A DNA stretch of 26,421 bases from Acidimicrobiaceae bacterium UBA7830 (lineage in GTDB: Bacteria > Actinomycetota > Acidimicrobiia > Acidimicrobiales > Ilumatobacteraceae). Shown here piece by piece: positions 12,657 to 20,779 of the stretch. Positions within the stretch are counted from its first letter, which is position 1, and the number at the start of each line of letters is the position of its first letter. A program made the translations under genes and the position numbers. The notes beneath the pieces were generated by a model, which saw only the letters and a list, made by a program, of their open reading frames with translations, had not been told where the DNA came from and made no database searches. The stretch is from the NCBI GenBank assembly GCA_002501485.1, contig DLTS01000091.1, positions 1 through 26,421 of the forward strand, written 5' to 3'.

Positions 12657-15343
12657 CAGTTGCCGTCCCACACATTCGGTCCTATCGCGTGTTCAATTCC
12701 CGAAGAAGAGTCGGCGCTCGCAATGTCGACTACCACACCCCGAGTGCATTGAGAAACAGCTTGTCGGGCCACCCCTCTGACATCTGGGTCAGAAACGACT
12801 TCTCCAATTTGTCTACAAAGATCAATTACCTGGCGAAGGTTTCGAACGATGTCACCTCCGGCAAGATCGCCATCGTGTACAAGGTCAGCGAGTTCAACTC
12901 CTGAACACCATCCGTGGGCGATAGCAACGAAGCCTGCGTCGGGCGGTCGATGTGCCGCCAGGCCAAATTCACCCTCGATGGTGTCAATCTGGAGGCTGAT
13001 GCTCTCCAGACGCCGGAAACGCTCTCGGAGCTTGTTTGTGGGAAACCACGGAGGTGGAGGCTCGTCTATTCCGCGATATTCGTAGACAATTGCCGAGACA
13101 AGCCCTGCAAGTTCGGCGGCAGTTAACCCCTCAAAAAGGTTCGATCTCAGTGCTTCCACTATGAGGAGGTCCGACTCATGAAAAATACGGGACAGGGTGT
13201 TGCCGTCTTCAGTCAACACCCAATCGTTTTCTTTGAGAAAGCCCATTTTCGACATCACCGATACGACTCCGTCGAAGTCTCTGCCAAGTGATCCCCGTCG
13301 GGCGGAGATGTCCTTCTCGAGTCTTTCCAACTCTTTCGCTCGGCGATCAGCGTCTTCAGCGGCGCGCAGTCGTGTTCTTAGGTCAGGATCCAGCTCCACG
13401 GGGTGCACTTCGGAAGTTTGTCGATTGTGAGACTCACTAGCCCGTGCGTGGCGAGCTCCCTCAGGTCGAAGTTTGGTTCGTTTCAAACGTCGGGCTGCTT
13501 CCTGCCGGAACTCTTTTTTGTGCGGTGTGAACGAGCCGGGCATCACCACGGTGCCAACGACACTTCCGTCTCCAACAAACTCTTGCGATGTCACGGTCGC
13601 AAGCTTTCCGCTCGCAGTAACCAGTGAAATACGCAGGCCATTGGACCGATGGGCAGTTGCTACAACAACCACTGGCCCTCGGTAAGCGCCGACAGCCGAG
13701 TAGACGACATCTCCTGGACGAAGCCCGCTGAGATCCGCCGAGCTTGTTGAGGCGGCATCGTCCATTTTTTCCTTCTGGGAGCGATATTCTTCGATGTCTC
13801 CAAACGGACTTCTTGACTGCTCCCGGCGATCGTTGTACTCAGTACGGCGCCGAGCGAGCCGAGCCTGCAGGCGAACGACATCGTGGTCGCGCTGGTATTG
13901 AGCAAACGACAGCATCAGCATCTCCCGTGCTTCTTCGCGGTTGCACCTGCTGACGAGGTTGGCAACCATATTGAACGTCGGTCTGAACACCGAGCGAAGG
14001 TTGTATGTCGAACTACCGGCAAGTTCTGCGACTTCCGAAAAACGGATGAACGGGTTCCACAAAACCACGGCGTGTCCAACGTCGTCTAGACCGCGTCGCC
14101 CTGCCCGCCCGGTTAATTGGGTGAATTCACCGGCACTGAGCGATACATGATGGTCGCCGTTGTATTTGGTTGTCTTTTCGATGACGACCGACGATGCCGG
14201 CATGTTGACACCCACTGCCAGCGTTTCAGTCGCAAATACAACCTTCAGCAACCCTGAAATGAATGCTTGTTCAACGATCTCTTTGAAAGCCGGCACCATC
14301 CCAGCGTGATGTGGCGCAACACCGGACATGAGTTGTTGCACGAACCCATCGATACCGAGCGCAGAAAGGTCGTCGTACGAGAAATCGTCGAGTCGAGCAT
14401 CAACGATCCGCATGATGGCGCTCTGCTCCTGTTGAGTAATGAGTTGAATCCCGGCTTGAGCCGCCATTGCGGCGGCTTCCTCACATTGGCGACGGCTGAA
14501 AATGAAGTAAATCGCCGGAAGCATCGCCTTGTCGTCAAGCGAATCAACAACTTCAAGTCGTGTCGGTGTGGCGAGCTTTCGAGAGCCGCCAGTTGCACCG
14601 CGACGGCTTTTCCCCGACCAGCGATGCCTCACTCCTGATTCGTCGAGCCGTAATGCATCTCGATTGAGCGCACCCCCGATAAACGTGGGAAACAGGTGGA
14701 GGCGCTCGTTTGTTTTGTCGAAGACCATGTAATGGTTTTCCAATGGCACCGGGCGGGTCGTCTCGGTGATGACTGCAGTCCGATAGCGAACCTCAGTCAT
14801 CCACTTGGCCAATTGTGGTGCATTGCTAACAGTGGCTGAAAGGCAGACAAGTCGTATTGATCGTTCAAGATGAATGATGATCTCTTCCCACACGGGGCCT
14901 CGATACGTGTCTTGAAGAAAATGCACTTCGTCGAGGATGACGAAGCCAACGTCGTCGAGGGCAGGTGATGCTGCATACATCATGTTGCGAAGCACCTCGG
15001 TGGTCATTACCACCACTTGAGCCTCGGGGTGTATTGCGACGTCTCCGGTGAGAAGTCCAACCTTTTCCTTCCCATACAGTCCAATGAGATCGTGGAACTT
15101 TTGGTTTGACAGCGCCTTCAACGGTGTCGTGTAAAACGTTCGTTGCTGCTTCCGTAACGTCGTCGCAAGCGCGTACTCCGCGACGACGGTCTTGCCACTC
15201 CCCGTGGGGGCCGCAACAACTACGTCATCGCCCCGAACGATTGCGTCGCAGGCCTCTCGTTGAAATCGATCGAGGGGAAATGCAAGACCCTTTGAAAACC
15301 ATGTGTGGTCGACATTGTCATCGTGAGAGCGGCTCTCAGTCAA
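12656..15343 (-). CDS. helY: HelY-type DEVH-box RNA helicase (Ski2/Mtr4 superfamily II)
   Basis: This 895-aa ATPase probably unwinds structured RNA in the cytoplasm, as proposed for Ski2-like helicases. Motifs in order are A-A-P-T-G-S-G-K-T (44-52, Walker A), T-P-L-K-A-L-S-N (73-80, Ia), D-E-V-H (138-141, Walker B), S-A-T near 169 (III), and Q-L-T-G-R-A-G-R-R-G (VI). The Mtr4/HelY-type C-terminal half follows, including a beta-barrel segment and a final helical domain. M. tuberculosis HelY is about 906 aa. The start is TTG 15343, overlapping the tatC stop by 8 nt (TTGACTGA) and preceded by AGGGAGGAG. The neighbourhood tatA/B-tatC-helY matches the mycobacterial order, which supports the orthology. 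Confidence 0.94.
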   Translation of the reverse strand: MTESRSHDDNVDHTWFSKGLAFPLDRFQREACDAIVRGDDVVVAAPTGSGKTVVAEYALATTLRKQQRTFYTTPLKALSNQKFHDLIGLYGKEKVGLLTGDVAIHPEAQVVVMTTEVLRNMMYAASPALDDVGFVILDEVHFLQDTYRGPVWEEIIIHLERSIRLVCLSATVSNAPQLAKWMTEVRYRTAVITETTRPVPLENHYMVFDKTNERLHLFPTFIGGALNRDALRLDESGVRHRWSGKSRRGATGGSRKLATPTRLEVVDSLDDKAMLPAIYFIFSRRQCEEAAAMAAQAGIQLITQQEQSAIMRIVDARLDDFSYDDLSALGIDGFVQQLMSGVAPHHAGMVPAFKEIVEQAFISGLLKVVFATETLAVGVNMPASSVVIEKTTKYNGDHHVSLSAGEFTQLTGRAGRRGLDDVGHAVVLWNPFIRFSEVAELAGSSTYNLRSVFRPTFNMVANLVSRCNREEAREMLMLSFAQYQRDHDVVRLQARLARRRTEYNDRREQSRSPFGDIEEYRSQKEKMDDAASTSSADLSGLRPGDVVYSAVGAYRGPVVVVATAHRSNGLRISLVTASGKLATVTSQEFVGDGSVVGTVVMPGSFTPHKKEFRQEAARRLKRTKLRPEGARHARASESHNRQTSEVHPVELDPDLRTRLRAAEDADRRAKELERLEKDISARRGSLGRDFDGVVSVMSKMGFLKENDWVLTEDGNTLSRIFHESDLLIVEALRSNLFEGLTAAELAGLVSAIVYEYRGIDEPPPPWFPTNKLRERFRRLESISLQIDTIEGEFGLAAHRPPDAGFVAIAHGWCSGVELADLVHDGDLAGGDIVRNLRQVIDLCRQIGEVVSDPDVRGVARQAVSQCTRGVVVDIASADSSSGIEHAIGPNVWDGN

Positions 15344-16157
15344 CGCTCCTCCCTGCTGCTCGTCGTCTGCGAGAAAAGAGTGACCCGATGCCGATGGCGG
15401 CGAAATACAGCAAAATCATCGGTGCCGAAAGGCTCGCAAGTGACACAGGGTCACCCGATGGTGTGATGGCGGCCGCTATAAAGACAATGCCGACGATCGC
15501 ATATCGCCACACACTGAGAAGTGCCCTCGGAGTAAGCACACCAATCAGTTGCAAAAAGACAAGAAGCACAGGCACGGTGAACCCGATGCCGAAAGCGATC
15601 ACCATGAGCGTCACGAGCCGGAGATATGAACTCACCCGAAACACCTGATCAACGCCCTCACCCGACCACTCAATAAGGAATTCGATCGCACGACCCAGCG
15701 TGGAAAATGCGAGGAGTCCTCCTGCCGCAAAGAGCAGGAGTGCGCTCGAAATAAAGCTCAAGGCATAACGACGTTCATTTTTGTGCATGGCGGGAACAAT
15801 GAACTTCCAGATATGCCACAAAATCACCGGGAGCCCCAGAATGACTCCGCCATAGGTAGCAATCCTCATTCGGGTGGTGAAGCCTTCGACCGGGTCCATA
15901 GTGAATAGGTTCACCGCATCGAGCGAAGCATCGTACGAGAGCCCGCAAAATTCAGGCTGACGACGCCGACAAAGTTGAAGGTACGGCTCAGTGAGGAACC
16001 GCAACACTGAGTTGTAGGCAAAAAGCACAACGATCGCTCCAGCTGCAACCGCCAACGCCGAGCGAATAATGCGGGACCGAAGCTCCGCAAGATGATCCAT
16101 AAGGCCCATCGTTCCGTCGGAGGGGACTCTGCGCTTTGACCGCCGTGGAAACTTCAT
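15336..16157 (-). CDS. tatC: Twin-arginine translocase subunit TatC
   Basis: TatC is the multi-spanning receptor of the Tat pathway, which exports folded proteins bearing RR signal peptides across the cytoplasmic membrane. The 273-aa product has the conserved cytoplasmic L-M-D-H-L-A-E-L-R-S-R near residues 19-29, then six hydrophobic segments and a basic C-terminus (R-R-R-R). The first extracytoplasmic loop is long and contains two cysteines (C63-L-C style spacing is absent; they lie in L-Q-L-C and E-F-C-G), which could form a disulfide. The start ATG 16157 overlaps the tatB-like stop by 4 nt (ATGA), so translation is coupled. Downstream, its stop overlaps helY. Confidence 0.95.
   Translation of the reverse strand: MKFPRRSKRRVPSDGTMGLMDHLAELRSRIIRSALAVAAGAIVVLFAYNSVLRFLTEPYLQLCRRRQPEFCGLSYDASLDAVNLFTMDPVEGFTTRMRIATYGGVILGLPVILWHIWKFIVPAMHKNERRYALSFISSALLLFAAGGLLAFSTLGRAIEFLIEWSGEGVDQVFRVSSYLRLVTLMVIAFGIGFTVPVLLVFLQLIGVLTPRALLSVWRYAIVGIVFIAAAITPSGDPVSLASLSAPMILLYFAAIGIGSLFSRRRRAAGRSVD
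15346..15354 (-). promoter_or_regulatory. Ribosome binding site supporting the TTG start of helY
   Basis: AGGGAGGAG on the minus strand lies within the end of tatC. The core AGGGAGG is four bases from TTG 15343. It supports initiation at a rare TTG rather than at a later in-frame codon. Confidence 0.6.
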
Positions 16158-16525
16158 GATGGAGGCTTCTCTTCGCCTTCGGTTGACGAGCCCGTTGACC
16201 CTTCTTCTGCGGGAGCGGATTCAGTTCGGGCAGATTCACCGATATCAGGACTGGCGCCCACGACACCTTCTGGTGAGCTTGCTGCAATGGTCCTGTCGAC
16301 CGAGGTTTTGACCTCCTCAACGGGCTCGGACACAGCCGTGCGAAGATCGTCAAGTGGTTCCTTTACCGCTGACTGAAATTCCTGCCTAAAACCGTCTCCC
16401 ATCCGCCGAATCTGCGCGTACATTCGTCCGAACCATCTTGCGGCTTCAGGCAGCTTTTCAGGGCCTAACACCACCAACGCAAGAAGCGCAATGATAATTA
16501 GTTCGCCACCCTGCAAGTTGAACAC
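16154..16525 (-). CDS. tatB: TatA/TatB-family translocase subunit, TatB-like
   Basis: The 123-aa product has one N-terminal membrane helix (about residues 8-21), an amphipathic helix (about 24-50), and a long acidic, Ser/Glu-rich cytoplasmic tail. It resembles TatB more than TatA. E8 precedes the helix and the hinge is G21-P22-x-x-L-P, at the same positions as E. coli TatB, while TatA normally has F-G at the hinge. In mycobacteria the gene beside tatC is tatA, so function as TatA cannot be excluded. The start is GTG 16525, with TAGACT seven bases upstream and no Shine-Dalgarno, so it may be leaderless. It heads the run tatB-tatC-helY-lipid-kinase-like-thyX-like. Confidence 0.9.
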   Translation of the reverse strand: MFNLQGGELIIIALLALVVLGPEKLPEAARWFGRMYAQIRRMGDGFRQEFQSAVKEPLDDLRTAVSEPVEEVKTSVDRTIAASSPEGVVGASPDIGESARTESAPAEEGSTGSSTEGEEKPPS

Positions 16526-16532
16526 CCCGCTA

Positions 16533-16538
16533 AGTCTA
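16533..16538 (-). promoter_or_regulatory. Putative -10 element TAGACT for a leaderless tat operon transcript
   Basis: TAGACT on the minus strand is seven bases before GTG 16525, in the 26-bp divergent spacer shared with the plus-strand GDPD gene. No clear -35 is visible. Confidence 0.45.
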
Positions 16539-16551
16539 CGAGCATGGCAGC

Positions 16552-17286
16552 ATGGCGGCAGTGGAGCAGCAACGACTACCGACTCTCATTGATGAAACGG
16601 TGTTGTTCGCACATCGTGGTGCTCGCGCCCACGCTCCCGAAAACACTATGGAGGCGTTCCGTCTCGCTCTTCGCCTAGGAGCAACCGGTCTTGAAAGTGA
16701 CGTGTGGGTGACGAGTGATGATGTTCCGGTTCTCGATCATGATGGGAAGGTTCCGGCTGGAAAACTTCGCTCCCGGTCGATAAGCGATGTCCCCGCTTCT
16801 TCGTTGCCGGCTCATATTCCACATCTTGAAGAGGTGCTCGAACTGCTCTCAGAAGAACCCGATCTTCATCTTTCGCTCGATGTGAAGGATGACAGCGCGT
16901 TTGGCCCGACCCTTCAGACCATTCATACAAATGATTCCGACCTTCCAGCACGAGTGTGGTTATGCCACCCCAACGCTGAAAGTTTGCAGCTTCACCGGAG
17001 AGCATTCCCTGAGGTTCGGCTCGTGAACTCGGTTCGATTTGGTTCAATCCGCGAGGGAGTCGAACGCCGATGCGCTCTCCTCTCTAGTGAAGGAATCGAT
17101 GCCCTAAACATGCGAATCGATGACTGGAATGGTGGGCTCGTGACCCTTGCACACCGGTTTTCTCTCTATGCCTTTGGTTGGAATCTCCAACATGATTACG
17201 AATTACGCACAGGTCTTCGTATGGGGCTTGACGGGGTGTATAGCGATCACGTCGATCGCATGGTTGATGCCGCCGCTCAGCCTTAA
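16552..17286 (+). CDS. Glycerophosphodiester phosphodiesterase family protein
   Basis: Enzymes of this TIM-barrel family hydrolyse glycerophosphodiesters, released from phospholipids, to glycerol 3-phosphate and an alcohol. The 244-aa product has the catalytic and metal-binding motifs in place: H21-R22-G-A, P-E-N-T (29-32), G-L-E-S-D-V (46-51) with E48 and D50, and D-H-D (62-64). A later L-D-V-K-D strand and a C-terminal W-N stretch fit the barrel. There is no signal peptide, so it is probably cytoplasmic. ATG 16552 was chosen; GTG 16561 is an alternative and neither has a clear ribosome site. Its stop is one base from the convergent lepB stop. Confidence 0.9.
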   Translation: MAAVEQQRLPTLIDETVLFAHRGARAHAPENTMEAFRLALRLGATGLESDVWVTSDDVPVLDHDGKVPAGKLRSRSISDVPASSLPAHIPHLEEVLELLSEEPDLHLSLDVKDDSAFGPTLQTIHTNDSDLPARVWLCHPNAESLQLHRRAFPEVRLVNSVRFGSIREGVERRCALLSSEGIDALNMRIDDWNGGLVTLAHRFSLYAFGWNLQHDYELRTGLRMGLDGVYSDHVDRMVDAAAQP

Positions 17287-17287
17287 G

Positions 17288-17905
17288 TCAGAGCCATTGC
17301 CAATTCGATCTTGGCCAGAACACGACAAAGGCGCGTCCGACGATGTCATCGAGCAAGACCGGCCCCAACGTTCGGCTATCTTGGGAACCGGCTCGATTAT
17401 CGCCCATCACGAAAACTGTGCCCTCGGGGACGAGGATCGGACCGAAATCTCCCCCACAGTTTCCAGGCGTCACGACCGTTGGATCGAGGTACGGCTCAAC
17501 AAGAAGTTGACCACCAATACGAACCTCACAACTCCGAATTTCAACCTCTTCGCCACCGACCGCAATCACCCTCTTTATGAGGTCGCGCTCAGCGGTGCCT
17601 CGTATCTCCTGCAGCACCACGACATCGCCGCGATTTGGGTCGTGAAGGCGATACGAGACCTTATTGACAAACACTCGATCACCACTTTCAAGCGTCGAGT
17701 ACATCGACGATCCTTCAACGACAAAGTGAGCGAAAAGAAACGTTCGAACTCCGAGCGCAACGACCAGAGCGATTATCACCACGAGTGCCCAGTCGAAGAA
17801 GGCCTTGGCGCCTCGGCCGAGGGCGGCAAGGCTCGTCGAACCAGCAGGTTCATCGTCGTTATCTGCTTCTAACGCGAAGGATTTTCCTTGATCAGTGTCG
17901 CTCAT
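17288..17905 (-). CDS. lepB: Signal peptidase I
   Basis: Signal peptidase I is a membrane-anchored serine protease that removes signal peptides from exported proteins. The 205-aa product has a cytoplasmic N-terminus (about 1-38), one membrane segment (about 39-58), and the extracytoplasmic catalytic domain. The Ser/Lys dyad is visible as S67 in E-G-S-S-M (box B) and K111 in D-L-I-K-R-V (box D), followed by G-D-N-R and S-Q-D-S-R (box E). The start is ATG 17905, 41 bp after the pafA stop, so it is probably the last gene of the pafA transcript. TACGGT lies 11 bases before the ATG but the spacing is not ideal. It is convergent with the GDPD gene, with no terminator between. Confidence 0.95.
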   Translation of the reverse strand: MSDTDQGKSFALEADNDDEPAGSTSLAALGRGAKAFFDWALVVIIALVVALGVRTFLFAHFVVEGSSMYSTLESGDRVFVNKVSYRLHDPNRGDVVVLQEIRGTAERDLIKRVIAVGGEEVEIRSCEVRIGGQLLVEPYLDPTVVTPGNCGGDFGPILVPEGTVFVMGDNRAGSQDSRTLGPVLLDDIVGRAFVVFWPRSNWQWL

Positions 17906-17946
17906 AGCCGGGAGTTACCGTAGCGGGTGTGGCGGCCAGGAGCCGG

Positions 17947-19305
17947 TCACAATTGTTCAATAAGTCGATCGACGCGCTCGTCGACAGCGGCGAACGGATC
18001 TTTGCAGAGAACTGTTCGCTGCGCTTGATCGTTCACTTTGAGGTGCACCCAGTCGACGGTGACGTCACGGCCGCGTTCTCGGGCGCGGCGAATGAATTCT
18101 CCTCGCAAGCGAGCACGGGTTGATTGGGGTGCAACATCTTGCGCAGCGATGATCGCATCATCGTCACATATGCGCTTCACGTGGTTTCGTTGCTCGAGGC
18201 GGTGAAAGAGTCCACGTGACTGCGATATATCGTGGTACTGAAGGTCAAATAGTTGCACCCGAGGATCATCAAGCTCGATGTCATGACGTGCACAAAATGC
18301 CTCAATCAGTCGATACTTGATCACCCAGTCGATCTCTCGGTCGAGCTTTAACGGATCATCTTCGATCGTGGTAACGCAGTGTTCCCACATACGAAGCGCC
18401 AGCATCTCCTCATCGTTGAAACCACGCCGGTCGGCATAACTCAATGCGGCGCCGAGAAACTCACGCTGGATATCAAGGGCACTGATCTCGCGCCCGGTTG
18501 CCAGTTGCACACGCCGCCGACACGTCATGTCGTGGCTGATATCTCGGATGGCTCGAATCGGGTTCTCAAGCGAAAAGTCACGGAAGGACACCGACGGGTC
18601 TTCCAACATTCGCAGCACGCACGCAACAACACCGATTTTGAGAAACGTCGTGTATTCGCTCATGTTCGAGTCACCAACGATCACGTGCAAACGCCTAAAA
18701 CTCTCGGCATCGGCGTGTGGCTCATCTCTTGAATTGATGATTGGACGGCTTCGTGTCGTGGCTGAGCTCACCCCTTCCCAAATGTGATCGGCCCGTTGAG
18801 AGATCGAATAGATTGGGCCTTGCGCCGTACTGAGAACCTTGCCAGCACCGGCGTAGATCTGTCGAGAGATGAGAAATGGTATGAGATTTTGGGCATATGC
18901 CCCAGGGTCATCGCTTCGCCGAGTGAGGTAGTTCTCGTGGCAGCCGTAAGAATTGCCAGCGGAGTCAGTGTTGTTTTTAAACACAAAGACGTCTCCTCGC
19001 ACCGACTCCGCCTCGAGACGCTCCTCGGCACTAATTGCGAGACGTTCAACGATGCGTTCACCACCACGATCGTGAGTCACGGCATCGATGAGAGAATCAC
19101 ATTCCGGTGTCGCATATTCGGGATGCGAACCAACATCGAGATACAACCGCCCACCATTCGGCAAGAACGCATTTGACGAGCGACCCCACGCCATCACATC
19201 CCGAAAGAGATAACGGGCTACTTCATCAGGGGTGAGTCGGCGGTGACCTCGAAAGGTGCACGTAATTCCGTACTCGGTTTCGAGACCGTAGATACGGCGA
19301 TCCAT
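17947..19305 (-). CDS. pafA: Pup-protein ligase PafA
   Basis: PafA joins the C-terminal glutamate of deamidated Pup to lysine side chains of target proteins, using ATP. From ATG 19305 the product is 452 aa, the same length as the M. tuberculosis protein. It shows the family start M-x-R-R-I-x-G-x-E-T-E with Mg-binding E9, L-Y-L-D-V-G with catalytic-base D57, the F-K-N-N-T-D-S-A-G-N nucleotide region, and the conserved C-terminal K-x-N-D-Q-A-Q-R-T-V-L. The frame is open to TTG 19350, overlapping pxpC by 4 nt. However, family alignment and a TACCGT hexamer exactly six bases before 19305 favour the shorter start. It follows pxpC by 41 bp and precedes lepB. No pafB/pafC follow it. Confidence 0.96.
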   Translation of the reverse strand: MDRRIYGLETEYGITCTFRGHRRLTPDEVARYLFRDVMAWGRSSNAFLPNGGRLYLDVGSHPEYATPECDSLIDAVTHDRGGERIVERLAISAEERLEAESVRGDVFVFKNNTDSAGNSYGCHENYLTRRSDDPGAYAQNLIPFLISRQIYAGAGKVLSTAQGPIYSISQRADHIWEGVSSATTRSRPIINSRDEPHADAESFRRLHVIVGDSNMSEYTTFLKIGVVACVLRMLEDPSVSFRDFSLENPIRAIRDISHDMTCRRRVQLATGREISALDIQREFLGAALSYADRRGFNDEEMLALRMWEHCVTTIEDDPLKLDREIDWVIKYRLIEAFCARHDIELDDPRVQLFDLQYHDISQSRGLFHRLEQRNHVKRICDDDAIIAAQDVAPQSTRARLRGEFIRRARERGRDVTVDWVHLKVNDQAQRTVLCKDPFAAVDERVDRLIEQL

Positions 19306-19311
19306 CACATG

Positions 19312-19341
19312 ACGGTAGCGAATCTGGAAAGAGGGTGTCTG
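19312..19341 (-). promoter_or_regulatory. Candidate internal promoter for pafA-lepB (CAGACA-N18-TACCGT)
   Basis: On the minus strand CAGACA (19341-19336) and TACCGT (19317-19312) are 18 bp apart. TACCGT is six bases from the pafA ATG. It would allow pafA and lepB to be transcribed separately, as a leaderless mRNA, in addition to read-through from the proteasome genes. Confidence 0.45.
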
Positions 19342-19346
19342 ATCGG

Positions 19347-20153
19347 TCAACCAAGTCGAAACGACACACTGGTTCCGATTGCGGCCCCAAGCGCCTGGGA
19401 AATCGATTCATCGTCGACAACTGCGATCACCGGATAACCCCCAGTTACAGGGTGATCGCGACCCAAGATGATGGGTAAGCCGTTGGGTGGAACCTGTAAC
19501 GCACCCTCCACCATAGGCTCGCTCGCCGCGCTTGCCGAGCCATCTGCAGGCTCGATCCTCCCACGTCCTAGACGAACGCCAACCCGTGAGTTGTTCTCAA
19601 CGGTCCATTGATTTGAGGTCAGCATTTGTAGGGCGGTCGATGCGAAACGATCAAGGTGTGGTCCTGGCATCACCGTCAAGGTGTGTCGATGCGCGGGTAG
19701 AGCGATGAGATCAGGAAGAGAGCGGCCGCCTGTCTCACCTATTTCGAGATGGGCTCCCCTGTTCACCGGAATAGCGATGATCGCAGCCATCGTGTCGGCG
19801 CTCAACGACCCGAGCACCAAGTTGCCCCTAAAGCCACCGGCCACCGCGAAATAACCCCATTGTTGGCCCGGTGCAGGATTGACCTGAATCTGCTCCCCCT
19901 CTGCAGTGACTCGCGGTGCTGTCCACCCACTCGTCGCCACCGTAAAGCGACCAAGACATTCCACAACAAGACCTCCGGCTGTTTCGAGTATTGGAGCAGT
20001 CGCAGCATTTCCAACGGCACGGTTGATTGAGCCAGCACTGGCCTGATCGGCGATGCCGGACCGCCCAAGGCCAAGGTGCGAATAGCCGGGCCGACCGGCG
20101 TCCTGCACAGACGTCGCAATGCCCTCCTGAACAACCCGGAAGCCAACAGTCAC
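19347..20153 (-). CDS. pxpC: 5-oxoprolinase subunit PxpC (KipA / biotin-dependent carboxyltransferase-like)
   Basis: PxpC works with PxpA and PxpB in ATP-dependent cleavage of 5-oxoproline (pyroglutamate) to glutamate. The 268-aa product has the family signatures near the N-terminus (S-V-Q-D-A-G-R-P-G-Y, about 15-24), the N-R-A-V-G-N segment (44-49), and the C-terminal G-R-D-H-P-V-T-G-G-Y-P region. Many homologues are about 290-330 aa, so this one is on the short side. The start is GTG 20153, overlapping the pxpB stop by 4 nt (GTGA). It lies between proteasome genes and pafA in the same direction. Homologues include urea-amidolyase parts, but the complete pxpA-B-C set supports oxoprolinase. 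Confidence 0.93.
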   Translation of the reverse strand: MTVGFRVVQEGIATSVQDAGRPGYSHLGLGRSGIADQASAGSINRAVGNAATAPILETAGGLVVECLGRFTVATSGWTAPRVTAEGEQIQVNPAPGQQWGYFAVAGGFRGNLVLGSLSADTMAAIIAIPVNRGAHLEIGETGGRSLPDLIALPAHRHTLTVMPGPHLDRFASTALQMLTSNQWTVENNSRVGVRLGRGRIEPADGSASAASEPMVEGALQVPPNGLPIILGRDHPVTGGYPVIAVVDDESISQALGAAIGTSVSFRLG

Positions 20154-20779
20154 TGGCGGACGAACCTCACTTCACGACCGGGCTCAATGAGCGCTGGAGG
20201 TTCCCGTGCTACATCCCAGGTTTCAGTCGTTGTTGAACCAATAAGGTGCCAACCACCGGGAGACTCTTGCGGATAGACAGACGAATATGTCGCTGCGATC
20301 GCCACGGCCCCTGCGGGAACTTTTGTCCTGGGAGTCTCGCGTCTCGGCAACTGCAGTGCGGAATCAAGTCCGGAGAGATACGCAAACCCCGGCGCAAAGC
20401 CACAGAACGCAGCCACATAGGTGGGTTCCAGATGACGCTGAATAACTTCTTCTTCTGAAAGCGAACAGGCGTCGGCAACGAAGGCCAGATCTGCGCCGTC
20501 GTACATCACCGCAATCTCGATCGGTTCTCGAGAGGCTCGCGAAGGGGGATCTTCGTAATTACCAATGATCTCCTCAAGCTGACTTTGTACTGCTCGTTGA
20601 GCGCCAGAATGATCGCACCTCACTAGCAACGTCGTCTCAGCCGGCACGACGTCAGAAACGCCGTCTATTGCCAGATCTCGAATGGCAGCGCCGAGCACTG
20701 CAGGAACATAGGTATCGGTGCGCAGTAGCAGGCCATGAGTGCCCATCTGCGCGATTTCGAGACCTGCTACCACTTTCAC
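20150..20779 (-). CDS. pxpB: 5-oxoprolinase subunit PxpB (KipI family)
   Basis: The 209-aa product is the usual PxpB/KipI size. Recognisable stretches are V-P-A-E-T-T-L-L-V near residue 45, the family core F-C-G-F-A-P-G-F-A-Y-L near 124-134, and the P-R-x-x-x-P-R-T-K-V-P-A-G-A-V-A-I segment ending in P-G-G-W-H-L-I-G. In Bacillus subtilis the homologue KipI inhibits a sporulation kinase, but in the pxpABC setting the conserved role is 5-oxoproline breakdown. The start is GTG 20779, overlapping the pxpA stop by 4 nt (GTGA), and its stop overlaps pxpC by 4 nt. Confidence 0.95.
   Translation of the reverse strand: MKVVAGLEIAQMGTHGLLLRTDTYVPAVLGAAIRDLAIDGVSDVVPAETTLLVRCDHSGAQRAVQSQLEEIIGNYEDPPSRASREPIEIAVMYDGADLAFVADACSLSEEEVIQRHLEPTYVAAFCGFAPGFAYLSGLDSALQLPRRETPRTKVPAGAVAIAATYSSVYPQESPGGWHLIGSTTTETWDVAREPPALIEPGREVRFVRQ

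Noticed and set aside
12344..12904. 186-residue plus-strand reading frame opposite the lipid-kinase-like gene and helY end
   Set aside because: No domain character; it is explained as a shadow of the minus-strand genes.
15106..15648. 180-residue plus-strand reading frame across the tatC/helY junction
   Set aside because: It lies antisense to two well-supported conserved genes and has Arg/Ser-rich shadow composition.
17147..17872. 241-residue plus-strand reading frame opposite lepB and the GDPD end
   Set aside because: It covers complete lepB in antisense and overlaps the GDPD gene in another frame; both have intact catalytic motifs.
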